This document shows, piece by piece, positions 1-11,596 of a stretch of DNA of 64,000 bases; the first letter of the stretch is position 1; each line of letters begins with the position of its first letter. Under the pieces are notes generated by a model. It did no database searches. It was not told where the DNA came from and worked only from the letters and a program-made list of their open reading frames with translations. A program made the position numbers and the translations under genes. Origin of the DNA: Fistularia commersonii (lineage: Eukaryota > Chordata > Actinopteri > Syngnathiformes > Fistulariidae); the NCBI GenBank assembly GCA_037954325.1, contig JBBMNZ010000003.1, forward strand, positions 21,073,392 to 21,137,391, read 5' to 3'.

Positions 1-291
1 TTTTGTTTTTTTTTTTCCCCACCGCATCTATCTCTCCGGACTCAGGGGGTCAGCACGTAAAACAAAGTGATTGAAGTGCAGGGTGCGATTATCTCTTGGT
101 CCTGTCCGTCATTACAAAGGTCATTCCCGGGTATCGTTTGTCAATCCACCGCTACCCATTAGTTTCTAAGCACTACAGCTTTTTGGAGCCGTTTTGCGGG
201 ATGTTGGTTCAACACTTTGCAAGAAAGACATCCATGCAGATATTATTTGAAACGGTTCACATTTGGCTGTGTGCACCACAAATCGAATTAC

Positions 292-841
292 CTTACACTT
301 CCTGCCGTCCACGGTCTCTTCGTTAAACTCCTCGCCGATGACGAAGTTAATCTCCGTGGTTCGGACCGTTGTGGAGGTCTTGATGTAGAACTGCTCCCCG
401 TCTTGCCGGATCACCACGTGGGGGTTCGAAGCCGCAGTCCCCGCGATCTTCCTGAATATGGCGTTCACACCTGAGAGCGCAAGTAACAGTCACCCCCTAG
501 CTGAATTTTTTTACAAGATTTTAAACAGCAACCCTGACGATGCCATCCTGTACCTTTTGTCTCTTCGGCTTCATCGTCAGCCAATACATTGTGTCCCCCC
601 TCAGCCTGCTCATTTGACGGAGAAATAATCCGCGAAAGATGGAATTGAAGGAGAATTGCGCCGCCCAGACTAAATTCTTATAATTGTCAGGTAGTGCTTA
701 TACAGGATAAAACAGGTTCCACATAAAAATGGTAATCTTGTTTTGAGATTAGCCAATGTTGCTTGTATGGCATGCAGTGACATGAACATTTGCTTTATTA
801 AGGCTCTGCTGAGATCATTAAAAGTTGTCAGCTGCTATTTG

Positions 842-889
<48 letters not shown>

Positions 890-1318
890 TTACTACTACT
901 CTTGCCCTCCGTCACAGTCATAGTACAGTTGAAGTACTGCAGGGTACTTTCGCTATGGTACATACAACTCGACAAAAGTTAGTTTCTAAATCCTCCTACT
1001 TTTACTCCATCCGTTGCAACATAGCACCGAAGTCTGCTGAGCCAGAAAATCATTTTGTCTCCACTTGAAACCCCGATCAAACATAATCGCAGTATAATGA
1101 CAGTATTTCAGGTATTTCTCTCCACTGGCTCAGGAAAAAAAAAAAGTCACCAGACAGTTCATCAAGCATTGAGCCAACCGTTTGGGTATCTCTTACCAAA
1201 CACGCGTTCTTATCTTCTAGCAGGAAATGGGACCAAAGCGTCTCTCACCCAAGGTTTTGAGCAGCTCGTCGAAGTTACTGCTGCTTCTCATTTTCCAGTT
1301 GCCCGAAAAGTCCAGCAT
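292..1318 (-). CDS. crabp1: Cellular retinoic acid-binding protein, crabp1-like (5' part, exons 1-2)
   Basis: CRABPs are small cytosolic lipocalin-fold proteins that bind all-trans retinoic acid and control its delivery and breakdown. Exon 1 coding is 1318-1249; its first residues read MLDFSGNWKMRSSSNFDELL. It ends in a GTGAGA donor, phase 1. Exon 2 is 470-292 (179 bp, the usual CRABP exon 2 length) and carries the hallmarks FYIKTSTTVRTTEINF and EETVDGRKCK, with AG acceptor and GTAATT donor. Joined, they give 83 codons. Exons 3-4, with the retinoate-contacting Arg/Tyr residues of the C-terminus, lie left of the window. HVxIRQDGEQ favours CRABP1, while FSGNWK and GEEF are CRABP2-like. The start MLDFSGNW differs from the usual MPNFAGTW, but it is the only in-frame ATG in the right place. 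Family certain; which paralogue (1a, 1b or 2) is less sure. Confidence 0.9.
471..1248 (-). other. crabp1-like intron 1
   Basis: The 778 bp intron lies between coding exons 1 and 2 and is bounded by GTGAGA (at 1248 reading down) and a CTCTCAG acceptor (ending at 471). It contains the (CTA)n array listed separately. Nothing else in it looks coding on either strand. Confidence 0.85.
841..901. repeat. (CTA)n trinucleotide microsatellite
   Basis: About 20 nearly perfect CTA units, with one interruption (CTATTACTA) near 890. Located in crabp1-like intron 1. The long poly-Leu reading frame across it is a by-product of the repeat. Confidence 0.95.
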
Positions 1319-1999
1319 TTTTTTTTTTCTCCTCCGGTTGGCGGTGGTGGTATGTCCGTAGATGCTTCTCCTCTGTCTCGTCAGCTGCCTTTCTGCAGGC
1401 TTCTCACTGCCGCGTCTCTCCTCCCTGTGTAATGATCCTCAGTAGACGATCTCCCACACACACACACACACACACACACATACGTGCACACACACTCTGA
1501 CTCACTCCCTTAACAGTCGCTTCTTAGGTTATGCAGAAGGGTAACTGCCTCATCTTCAGTGTGAGGCGGCTCATCAATCAGCATGGATTTGTTTTGCTTT
1601 TTAATTCCATTTTCCATCACACATCTGTCACATCGAGGACCAAACTAAATATTCTACTTAATCTGAAATATTTCATTCAGGTGTTTTTTTTTTTTGTGTG
1701 TGTTTCAATTTTCTTCACTAAAATATAAATTTTTCTTAATTTGATTGCGTTTTGTTGAAAGCAGCTCCTGTTTGCAGAGTAAAGTGGATATGAATTAAAA
1801 AAAGAACTCTTTATAAAAATTAAGAATAATGAAAATGAACGATAAAGATCAGAAGAAAATAAATAAAAGTTTAGTTTAAGGTATGTAAAAATATATGAAA
1901 TGTATATACATGTGTATGTATTTGCAAGTACACATATATGATTACATGTAGTTTTTATATGTATAAATCAGGGTTAATGTACAGAAGACAATTGGACTG
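1319..1999. other. crabp1-like 5' flank and AT-rich intergenic DNA
   Basis: This is upstream of the minus-strand crabp1-like start, so it should hold the 5' UTR and promoter. It has a T-run at 1318-1329, a pyrimidine-rich stretch, a (CA)n run at 1456-1481, then strongly AT-rich sequence from about 1590. I see no clear TATA box, CpG island or further exon. Confidence 0.6.
1456..1481. repeat. (CA)n microsatellite
   Basis: A run of about 13 CA units, about 140 bp upstream of the crabp1-like start codon. Confidence 0.9.
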
Positions 2000-2230
2000 T
2001 TACACATTTGGAGAAATATTACACATGATGACTCCACCAAAAGCCAGCTGACGCCAAGTGGCCGAGGAATTATATGTTCTGATGGTTTCCGGCGGGAATG
2101 ATTTCCTATGGCGCTTGGTATTGCATCTTGGTGGGATCAGTCTGGTGCAAAAAGAACTCCCGTACCCGACCAGGGCGTCGTGGAGTGGGTTGATCACCGT
2201 GTCTAAGAAGATAGCTACCACCAGATTTGT
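2000..2230 (-). mobile_element. Non-LTR retrotransposon RT C-terminal fragment
   Basis: The minus strand encodes a stretch resembling the last part of fish LINE reverse transcriptases: NPLHDALVGYGSSFCTRLIP, then PPRC, then HRKSFPPETIRTYNSS. In such elements this precedes the 3' tail. No catalytic core is present. It is a dead 5'-truncated fragment; the clade (L2/CR1-like) is a guess. Confidence 0.5.
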
Positions 2231-2844
2231 AATTAATTTATTCATCTTAAAGATCAACGTTGTGATGATATCTTATTTCTTTCCCATCGCAGTGTGATTT
2301 TATCTCCAGAGCATCTAACATGTGCCGTCCTCCTGACGGACTCATCCCTGATCCGGACCATCCGTCTCGTACCCCGAGACTGTTGTGTTAAAACAATTCA
2401 GACTTGAACCGTAGGATTTCTAAAAATGTTCTTGTGACCTTCAGAGGGCATGAAGTCAAAGTGGCATGGCAGCCATCTTTGATAACCGTTCACTCTTTTG
2501 ACATCGACTAAAACATCAGGCTAACTTTAATGTTGTTTTTTTATTCTTTTTATTTCGCCCGTCTTTAAGACAGAAATTGCACTCGGATCAAATTATATCA
2601 AAATAAAGAAGAAACAATACAATCAAGCCACTCAGCAACAGAATGTTTCTCTGTTAGCGCATTCAAACAAAAACAGTTACTCTATTTCACGGCTCATTGG
2701 TTAGGGTTGTTGAGAGATAAAAATTTTGACGAGCACACTACTTGATGTCTGGAATCGTGACAGCTGTTATCGTGCATCTCGATCTTGATGCCATCAAAAC
2801 TTCCATTTAACTTTGCAAGTTGTTTAAAACCTTTAGGTTCAGAA

Positions 2845-3400
2845 CAGGCATGTCCAAAGTCCGGCCTGCGGGCTAAATTTGGGTCATGTTCAAATTTACG
2901 CCAGGCCACAACCTCTGTCATAAAATCAATCATATGTGGCCACTAGCACTGTTGACCACACTATACAACACAATGTACAAAAATTATTTATCTTTTATTT
3001 TATCTATGTCATTTTATCTTTCACCAGAATAGTAATACAGGGATTCATATGCCCCTTAATGTTTTGACTATCACTTTTGAATTTAGAAGTTCATAGTGAG
3101 CATTTAGTAGTGAATAATATGTCACTTTTCAAATAAACGTAGATATGTTTAATCTTTCTTAAGGTTTTTTTTTTTCCCAGACAATTGTTATCCTCATTTT
3201 ATGTGTTATTCAAATATGAAAGACAGTGATTTTAAAAAAAAAAATAGATTTGTGTTAAGACATGAAAAGTATGCCATTTGAAATAATAACAATAAAAGAA
3301 AAAAAAGTTCATGAAATGGTTCAAAGAATGTCAGGCTGAATGTCAGCCTGGAAAGATTTTCACCAAATATGGCCCTCTTTGCACAACGTTTGGACACCTG
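2845..3400. mobile_element. hAT-like non-autonomous DNA transposon
   Basis: The left end begins CAGGCATGTCCAAAGTCCGGC. The right end, read in reverse complement, begins CAGGTGTCCAAACGTTGTGC. The shared CAGG..GTCCAAA termini and the phrase CGGCCTGCGGGCTAAATTTG are typical of hAT elements. The interior (about 550 bp) is AT-rich and encodes nothing recognisable. The flanking 8-mers (gttcagaa and ttatttaa) do not match, so the insertion is old or the ends are imprecise. Confidence 0.55.
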
Positions 3401-3612
3401 TTATTTAAAGAGAACACTCCTGAATGCATTGGCATAAAGTAGTAAGGTAGATGCCACCGAAGCAACTGATAACCCGAAAAAAGCAGCAACATGAGAGAAC
3501 GGTATGGGGCCCAGGATTGAACCCTGCGGGACTCCACGCGACAGAGGGGGCAGTGTTTGAAACAACCTAAAGAAGCCAACATTTTCTGTCCAGGAGATAA
3601 AATAGACACTCG

Positions 3613-3668
3613 AATAAGAATAAGAATAAGAATAAGAATAAGAGCAACTTTATTTATCCCGAAGGAAA
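3613..3668 (-). mobile_element. LINE 3' tail with (AATAAG)n repeat
   Basis: Read on the minus strand this is TTCCTTCGGGATAAATAAAG followed by TTGCTC and a TTATTC repeat. That is the common 3' end of fish non-LTR elements, where a short tandem repeat follows the AATAAAG-containing tail. Confidence 0.6.
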
Positions 3669-4227
3669 TATGTGATACTCATGACGACCTATTGTCCCTG
3701 GACATAGTTGAAATGCATCAATGCTACACAACGCCAATATATTTGGAAACTGAATTCTTGCTCGTGATGAAAATGTGCTCATGATTTGAAGTTGAATAAA
3801 TGTTGATTTGTTTTCTTTTTTCAGCGAGCTGCGATCAACAGGTGACAGGCCCAGAGAGACAGGCACCAGGACCCTCAAGACCCTGACTGCAAGATTTCAT
3901 TTTAAGCTAAGATTTATTCTGATTTGAACTTATTTTTTTCTACATTTTGGGGGGGGCTTTTCTTGGATATATAAAAACACCTTATTAAAATACTCATTCC
4001 CATCCTGGAACATTCCGGCTCGCACGCCAAGCCCTGTGGATCCAGTCGGATCACATTGTGATGACGAGGTGAGCTATCAACACCGATGATGTCTGTTACG
4101 CAACACGCGCATTTCAATCCGATATCCGCAAAAGCATTCTCAGCCGGTGTGCCGCCCACCCTGCTCACACACACATGCACCCCATGAGAATGAGAGGCCC
4201 TGCCTCTAACCACAGCCAAGTCAGTTA

Positions 4228-4249
4228 TGTGTGTGTGTGTGTGTGTGTC
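4228..4249. repeat. (GT)n microsatellite
   Basis: About 11 GT units between two stretches of unique sequence. Confidence 0.9.
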
Positions 4250-5017
4250 CCTCTCGAAAGCCCCTCATCAGTCTTCTTGACAAAGTGCCTTCAACCGCCG
4301 CTTGATAATTAATGTATAGAGTCAAGCGGCGAGCATCCGTCATCCCAGCAGGAAGTGTCGGTGTCAGCTCCATCGGGCCTCCTTCATCTTTCATTCATCA
4401 GTACATTTGTCTCCTGCTTTGCGGACGCTTTTATTTCCAGCGGGGAACGTGATGGAGGGAAGGAGAGGGAAAGTTTTGTGGGAGCAAATGGAGCCGACGT
4501 GAGACTCGAGATATTCGTCCGGCTGCCGAGGATAAATAAAAAAATAAAAGAATAGGAGAAGATAAATTGCCGGTTTGCCTGGAGCCAAACTGTGTGCGGA
4601 CCACCGGCCGTGCACTGACAGGTATCGAACCTGGAATCATTTCCAACAGAATCAAGGTAAGCGTTTCCCGATGAAGATTTCATATTAATCTGTTAATTTT
4701 TCCACCGCTGAATTGCTTTTGTCAAATTTAACTCATCCTCACATCAGGTTAGGACCGCTACCTCACAACAAGAGGGTTCAATTCCGGTAGCCGATTCAAT
4801 TCTTTTACAAGTCAAGTATGTTTATTTACTTTTTTTTTTTTTTAGCTTACATTTATATCTATAAAATTGTTCACAGAAATCCAAGATTCAGCAAGCACCC
4901 GGTGACAGCGGTGAGGAAAAAACAGCGGAAAGATCGTGACCGGTTGGAGTACGATGGAGACAGAGAGCGGTATGAGGGACCGGCGCAAACTATATCATAC
5001 TGAAAATATGTCTGTGG

Positions 5018-5228
5018 ATGTTCTCAATCATCCAAGTCAAAGTGAAATCTTGTCGAATTCTTCTCGTCATGGTAACTGGACTTGAATTTCTTTACTTGAA
5101 GACGTTTCACCCCTCGTCCGAGGGCTTCTTCAGTTCCGATTACCTGCGGGGATTTTACGAATATAACCATTATATTATGGTGAAGCGTCTTCAAGTAAAG
5201 AAAATTCAATTCAGTTGCCGTGACAAGA
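5018..5228. mobile_element. Inverted pair of retroelement 3' tails
   Basis: 5018-5110 (minus orientation) and 5178-5228 (plus orientation) carry the same sequence in opposite directions. GACTTGAATTTCTTTACTTG followed by AAGACGTTTCAC on the left is mirrored by GTGAAGCGTCTTCAAGTAAA on the right. Similar tails occur at 10.1, 10.66 and 17.5 kb. I associate this sequence with the 3' region of fish Penelope-like elements, but that assignment is from memory and uncertain. Confidence 0.5.
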
Positions 5229-5232
5229 CAGC

Positions 5233-6679
5233 AGCACTGACAGCTTGATGTTATCTCCAGCTCTCCATTATTTTGTTTGGTTTGTTTGGTTTTTCCAAAA
5301 AAAAAAAGCCCCCTAAGACCTTTTGATTGACACGCGACCGATCCAGGTCAAACCCCAGGTATCACCTGTTCTGCGTTCTGATTGGCCCCCAGGCATCACA
5401 TGACCCTACGTTAAGGAAAAGATGGATACACTAGATAACGAATGAATTAAAAGGACCACAGTTCTTTTTAGATCAAGTTACAAGAGCGTGAAACAGAAAT
5501 CAAACCGCCGGGAACATATTTCCACATTCAAAAAAAAAAAAAAAGGTTAACTCCCTGCCATTAAAAATAAGATCAATAATGTGAAACAGGATTGGAAGGT
5601 TTCCCTCTGGAGAGCCAGAGATTTTATTTTGTCCAGCAAAGATACCTTTCCATGCCCGCAGCTGGGCCGAGAGGACGGGTGTGTGAGCTTCTATCACGGC
5701 TAAATCATTGTGAAGCACCGTGAACCCGATGTAACCTCAGAAATCTGCAGGGAGACGAAGAGTCTGGAAACGACTGAGAAAACGCTTTTGTCTGATCTCA
5801 TTTGTCCCCCCTCCCCTCCTATTTAGTTTCCCCCGAAGTCAAATGCTTTTTGCTCTTTGTTCCTGCGTGCGTGCGTTTCGTACGTTTGCGTTGAAACCGA
5901 ACACGGCAAGAGCTTGATTCACAGGTGCATTTGAGACCATGTGATTTGAAAAACATGAAACCTCCCCAGTGCTTGAAAAAGGAGAATTGGTTTTTACATT
6001 GAAGAGCACAAAGGTGTATTGGGGCCTTTAGGGGTAAATATATAAATGGGGGGAAAAAAAATCAGTGTTGTGGAAGTCAGCAGTAAATCACATAAATAAT
6101 GGCAAAAAAAAAAAAAAAAAAATGGACAAAAAAATATAACCAAACTCAGAAGAAACCAACAAAAACTCCTTTGCGTTTGATTAATTTTCAGCTTATCAAA
6201 AACAGACATCTGTTGAATTATTTTTTTTATTATTGTATGAATATTTGCAAATAAATGCAGGATTACGTCTCAAATGTATAACACCTTTTGGTTTTATTCA
6301 TTTATTTACCCACTTATTCTACAGGTGAGGGGAGGTTGGGATTGCCAATCACGGTTGAAATTGGACAAGAGGTGAGGTTTTACTCGGACCAGTCACCTGT
6401 CAGTCATAAGGCCACATAAGGAGACGTAAAATTACATTTTTATTCCCTTATACAGGTTTCGGTGAACCTGCTGCATTTCTGTGGACCACAGGAGAACCCT
6501 GGGGAGAAGAAGACCCCATGCTGAAAAGCCGCAGCACTGCAAGCAAGCTTGGAAACTGGAAGCTCTTTATTTCATGGTAAATTTCAAAAATTGATTTTCA
6601 GAAGCAGGCAGGTGGTTCGACGAAAAAAAAAGAAAAAAAAACAGTGGAGCGAGATTAGGTTGTTAAAAGGTTCTGGTCC
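5233..6679. other. Intergenic AT-rich DNA
   Basis: No supported gene. It holds homopolymer runs (A-runs near 5298, 5530 and 6104) and otherwise unremarkable sequence. The right edge is set by the candidate poly(A) signal of slc25a44 at 6680. Confidence 0.6.
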
Positions 6680-6685
6680 TTTATT
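6680..6685 (-). terminator. Candidate poly(A) signal of slc25a44
   Basis: TTTATT on the plus strand is AATAAA on the minus strand. It would give a 3' UTR of about 1.57 kb. Other TTTATT copies lie closer to the stop (for example near 7434), so the true cleavage site is uncertain. Confidence 0.4.
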
Positions 6686-8252
6686 GACGGGGGGTGTTAA
6701 ACTGACACACATGTGACGCATGGTGTGAAATATGATGTAAAAAAAAAATCGCCAAGGATGGGAAGGGAGAGCAAATTAAAAAAAAAAAAAAAAAATTACA
6801 CATCTCCACCCCTTTGAAACAAAAATGGCAAAAAGCTGTGCAAATATCAACATTGTCTCCTCCTAGGTCTCGGCAACTTCATCGCCTTCTGATTATCATC
6901 TTTTTTTTTTCCAATAAACTGTTCAAACCCGAACCTAAACTTCACCAATCTGGCCTGAGGAAGGCTTTGTAAATAAAATGCCAGCAAACATTCTTCCTCT
7001 CAATACCTCAAAAAGCCAGTCATAAGCCTGCTAATGATAAATGATTAAAAAAAAATCTGCAGTGTCAAAACATTATATTAAATACAAAAATATGGGCAAA
7101 ATTAGTTTCAATTTGAAATTCATTTCCCTCAAAATATTTAAACGAAAAAACAGAAACTTCTGTGGTCACATCATAACAAAACCAATAAATCACTGAACAA
7201 TTCTTTTCAGAACTTATTTGCACAGTTAACAAGAAATGTACAGTCACATTTTTGCGCTGGAAAATAGGAAAATAACTATTTACATCATTGCACACAAAAA
7301 ACTAACCAATGAAACAGAAAAGTAAAACTGCTACCCTTGTGTATTTTCTGCGACAAAATCACATTAGTACAAACACTGATTAAAATTTAAAAAAAAAAAG
7401 TTGAATGTATAATCATTGGCTGGGGACTATTCTTTTATTTAGTTCTGACCCAGTTTGTGCAACAACTTAAACAAATAAATCAGACGTGTTCGAGCAGAAC
7501 TACAGTTCTTCTTGCACACAATCAGAATATTAAAATTAATAAAAAAAAGAAAAAAGAAAAAAGTCACGAGTCACAGAATGAAGGCATCGACATACAGTAA
7601 AAGGCCAAAAACAGAAAATGCAGGTTTGGTTCAGACGAACAGGAACGGCTGCAGCCTGCAACAGCACTGCGGTGATCAATGACAGCAGAGTATGATCGTC
7701 TACATGGCCTTCAGGAGAAAAAAAAAAAAAAAAAAATCAGATAAACAGCATTGATTTTTTTTTTGTTTTTTTCCTTATTTCCTCCATTGCTAAATAAATC
7801 CTTTGGATTGACCATTTTCTACTTTAAATAACAAGCAATAACCTTATTTAGCAGCAACACACGACATTGTAAGCAGGCAGCTCATCGGTTTCCAACAAAT
7901 CGGACGAACCTTTGAAATAATCGCCCACGTGAATGAATTTTGTTCCCCGGGATAAAATCTAACGATCAAACCACACTTACGTAAAGTGACGTTATAGATC
8001 TAAAACAAAAATGGCAGACGGTGCATGAATCTTGCTGGAGATGCCACTGAATCTATCGTTGTGGTTCGTCACGGTACGTTCCACTGATTTAACATTCGTG
8101 ATTGAGGACAGTCAGGAGTGTTCCAGGGCAGTGGGAGAGTGGAACCAATAAAAACCAGGAGACCAGCCACTTTTCAATCTCTGCACGGCGCCCCCTCGGG
8201 GCCGGGGGGCTCAGATGACACGCGGCGTGCATGATACTGGTCAGGGAATCTT
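6686..8252 (-). other. Probable slc25a44 3' UTR
   Basis: AT-rich non-coding sequence follows the slc25a44 stop codon, with several A-runs and no competing exon on either strand. Extent is inferred from poly(A) signal positions only. Confidence 0.45.
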
Positions 8253-9783
8253 CTACCAGTGTCGCGAATCCACAAGCTCTGGCCTCAAGCTCAGTTTTTT
8301 GAGCGTCTCATAGCCAACCACCATGACGATGGCGGTGGGAGTGGAGGAGATGATGCGCGCCGACAGTCCTTTGGTCAAACCCCAGAATCCCTCCTCTCTG
8401 ATCAGCTGCTTGAATGTCTCTGTGATCGAAGTCCTCCCCTCCACCTGAATCGCACACACACATATGTAAAGTATCAAAAATTACATATTAGCCCCATCTT
8501 GTGTCCACTTTGCATGCTCACATCACCCTCTTGAGTTACAGATTTTAACAAAATATCGAGCATAAAACCCTTCTTGAACCAGACAGCGAGGGCCGCCGAA
8601 AAGACCTAAAGTCCGAAAATTCAAGCCTAGTCACTTCCCAACTTTCGGACGAGGTCGTGGCTTCAACGGCGTACAAACTCCACACACATTTACAAACAGA
8701 TGGGCGTGGCGGCTGATGCCACTGGCTTTTTTTTTGTTTGTTTTTTTAAGAGTTGGTTTTACAGCCGGCACATCAGACCTTCGTATTTTCCACCACGTGG
8801 GCCAATAACCTGTATAACTAGTCGAGCCTGACCACACATTACTCCGACCGTTAGGTCACGCTAGGTGGCGCTTACCTGTACTCTGGCTCGGACTACGTCC
8901 ATGGGGTTGGTGACGGTTGAGGCGGTCGCTGCAGCCAGCGGTCCAGCCATGGCTTGCAGAATCAAATGAGGACAGTCACTGGGAGCCATTTTGGAGAGCT
9001 GCTCTGTGGAGCAACGGACACGCAAGCATTACTGAGTTGACAGCCTGACACCGTGGCAGTAAAGAGGAATACACAGGAATTTTGATAAAGGAAACAGCAA
9101 CGCAACTAATATTGTCTTTTCTTGATATTCTGAGAGAACGAGAGTTTCATCCTACCGGCATAAAAATGGTAGAACGGCCACCAGACGGCGCTATTCGGGA
9201 TGTAGGTTAGTAAGGAGGCGACATATCCCCTGTAGAAGCCCCGGAAACCATCGGCGGCGAATATTTGCGCCACTATGTTCCTTGTTTGGCCGAACACCCT
9301 TTTGGATTTTCCGGCCTCCTGGCTGCAGTGGAGTCGGAAGCGACTGAGGTGCTCCCCTTGGCCTTGCATCATCAGCTGCTGCGAAACAACGTCTATGGGC
9401 ACAGTGATGCTCTGGGCGACCAGGGAAGCCGAGCCGCCCGCCACCAGCGACTTGACGGTGTTGTCATTTGAATACCGCGAGACGTACTTCCTCACCAGCT
9501 CGTACGTTGTGATGTATGCCTGGCCCGAGATGAGGGTGAAGGTGTTGACCATGAAGCCGCGGTACAGACCTCGCACGCCTTCCGCCCGCAAGATCTTGAA
9601 GAAGGCGTCAAAGGTGCCGCTGTAGAGTGACTTGCCCCTCTGCACCTGGAGCCGCGTGCGGATGAGCGTGGCCGGGTACACAGTGGCCCGGATGGTCATA
9701 GTCATGAAGACTCCAAAGGAATAGAATTTCCTTTTGTCCAGGTCCTCCCACTCAATGATCTGGATGTTCCTCTTCTGCTGCAT
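8253..9783 (-). CDS. slc25a44: Mitochondrial carrier SLC25A44
   Basis: An inner-membrane solute carrier; mammalian SLC25A44 is reported to import branched-chain amino acids into mitochondria. Coding exons are 9783-9156, 9003-8876 and 8444-8253 with consensus splice sites. Lengths 628+128+192 give 315 residues plus stop, close to 314 in human. The N-terminus is MQQKRNIQIIEWEDLDKRKF and the C-terminus is KKLSLRPELVDSRHW. The three carrier repeats show YPATLIRTRLQ (degenerate first motif), VPIDVVSQQLM and NPMDVVRARVQ. GGSASLVAQSITVPIDVVSQ and RGFYRGYVASLLTYIPNSAV are family signatures. The ATG at 9783 follows an acceptor at 9821-9822, so a non-coding 5' exon is expected. The gene is head-to-head with psma4. 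Confidence 0.97.
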
Positions 9784-10099
9784 CTTGCCGGCTGTAGGGG
9801 TCCCCTCATCAGAGTGACACCTGACAACAAGAATGTTCGACCGTCATCAGGTACCTCTGCAAATGTATCCAACTGCTGAGACCCACTAAAGTGTTGCACA
9901 TCTCCTTTCAAGCAACTTATATATCACGACTAACCCTGTATGGTTGCAATGTGATTGCTCTGCTTAGATCTGGCTCTGACTGGACAATGTGAATAAAATA
10001 CAGAGAGTAAAAATGTATGTACATTAATTGGAAAAAAACAAAACAGTGCATAAATATATACATAAATTGAGCTTTTTTTTTAAAGGCTGTTAGAGTCGC

Positions 10100-10400
10100 C
10101 ACAATTTTTTATGACCGTCAAACGTTATTGTGGCAACTGGACTTTTTTTTTTCTCCATGAAGACGTTTCACATCTCATCCGAGAAGCTTCTTCACTTCTA
10201 AAAATACTGTGTGTGTGGGGGGGGGGGGGGGGGGGTCCAGTGGATAACTGCAGAGGTATGAAAGTGGGCAATGCTCTAGGTTGAAAGGAGTTTGCTATGT
10301 TAATGTGTGTGTCGGGAGATATCTGCAGATTCATCTGCCACCTACAAGTCACCCAGGGAGGTCAACAACCCACACCGGACCGCAGCGACCCCCAACCGAG
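10100..10400 (-). mobile_element. Penelope-like 3' region (tentative)
   Basis: On the minus strand it reads ..TCTCGGATGAGATGTGAAAC, then GTCTTCATGGAG, then AAAGTCCAGTTGCCACAATA. The same tail is at 5.0, 10.66 and 17.5 kb. A G-run of about 18 (10217-10235) and a (GT)n stretch interrupt it. Confidence 0.45.
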
Positions 10401-10639
10401 CCTCAGCTCGCATTAACTAACTGGCTTCTTTTGTTCTTCCGAAAATCTAAACACTGATTAACTATTCAAGTTCCAACTCAAGGGAGTTCCTCGAATTCTT
10501 ATTTTTGTTTCTCAAGGGACACAAATTGCAACACACATTAACATGACAACCCCATTCAACACAAATACAATGCAACAACTCACTCATTATCTTATCAAAC
10601 CTCATTCATCCTAGGCCACTGACCACCCTATAAATCAGA

Positions 10640-10715
10640 ATCCCCCTGCAGTCTTTTAGGACTTAAGAAGCCTTTTGGATGAGAGGTGAAACGTCCTCAA
10701 TGGGAAAAAAAACTA
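10640..10715 (+). mobile_element. Penelope-like 3' tail fragment (tentative)
   Basis: AAGAAGCCTTTTGGATGAGA and GGTGAAACGTCCTCAATGG match the 10.1 kb copy in the opposite orientation. Short and diverged. Confidence 0.4.
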
Positions 10716-11214
10716 GGTCTATGACCCAGAGAACCTTCAGGCTCATTTTGTGCAACCTGCAGTGCAATAGCAACTTCAAAACAAAATCACGGCATTGCGA
10801 TGCATTTTCTTAACTTACAACGGTTCCAGGTGGCATCGAAATCAAACTTTTTACATAAACTTCAGTTACTGTGACAAAACAGTGAAGGATTGACATCCTG
10901 TATTCGCAAGGGTACAAAGCAAACTTCGAAAGTGGAAGGAATCAGAGCAAGGATTCAGGGCTAATCATTTACACGTTATGCGATTACTGCATTATCTGAC
11001 TTACCGATCTTAGCAACATTGTTCATAGCAATATTTCTTAACAGCTACAAGTACAATATTTTTTCATAAAATGTGCACTCCTTATCTTACACTTGTTATT
11101 TAAAAGACTTTATAGTTTTCACTTGTTACTTAAGACACTTCATGATTTATTCGTATTTTTTATTCTCCCCTTTTTTCTTTTTTTTTTTTTACAATTTCTA
11201 TTATAATTTATTAC

Positions 11215-11294
11215 GGCTATATTTTTCTTGTAACTCTGGGACAACAATTTCCCTCGGGATAATAAAGTTTTTCTTAATCTTATTTTTATTCTTA
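11215..11294 (+). mobile_element. LINE 3' tail
   Basis: ACAATTTCCCTCGGGATAAT then AAAGTTTTTCTTAATCTTAT matches the ending seen at 13140-13205 and, reversed, at 3613-3668. It is followed by a degenerate TTATT repeat. Confidence 0.55.
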
Positions 11295-11596
11295 TCACCA
11301 TTGGGGTAACCATGCAATAGAATGACATAAAATTGTTTACAACAGCACTAATTGATAAAGTGCTCAAATTGCACCTCTTTCTCATTTGTTATTGGATAAA
11401 ATGCTCTGATTTTCAGATGTAAATCGGGGAACAGGTGACAAACAAAAACTAGAACGTTGATCAGTGTAAGCATGTGAACTAGATTTCTGATTCGATAGCA
11501 AATAATTTCCACTTTTCCATTTAAATCTTAGTAAACCGAAGTGACAGTAATAACTGAACGGTCGCAGCATCCTTCCAGATGTGACTCATTGGGACG

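Larger units (their letters stand above)
3401..5016. other. Intergenic, microsatellites and repeat debris
   Basis: No supported gene. Contents: a LINE/SINE 3' tail in reverse orientation with (AATAAG)n at 3613-3665, a G-run near 3950, (GT)n at 4228-4249, and a short piece at 4751-4795 like the tRNA-like repeat found complete at 27.1 kb. The segment 4020-4660 is less AT-rich and non-repetitive but has no convincing exon. Confidence 0.6.

Noticed and set aside
743..982. Open frame with a long leucine run
   Set aside because: Produced by the (CTA)n microsatellite in the crabp1-like intron.
5345..5366. Possible retinoic acid response element near crabp1 (AGGTCA..AGGTAT)
   Set aside because: Spacing is 6 bp and the second half-site is imperfect, so it does not fit a DR5 or DR2 element.
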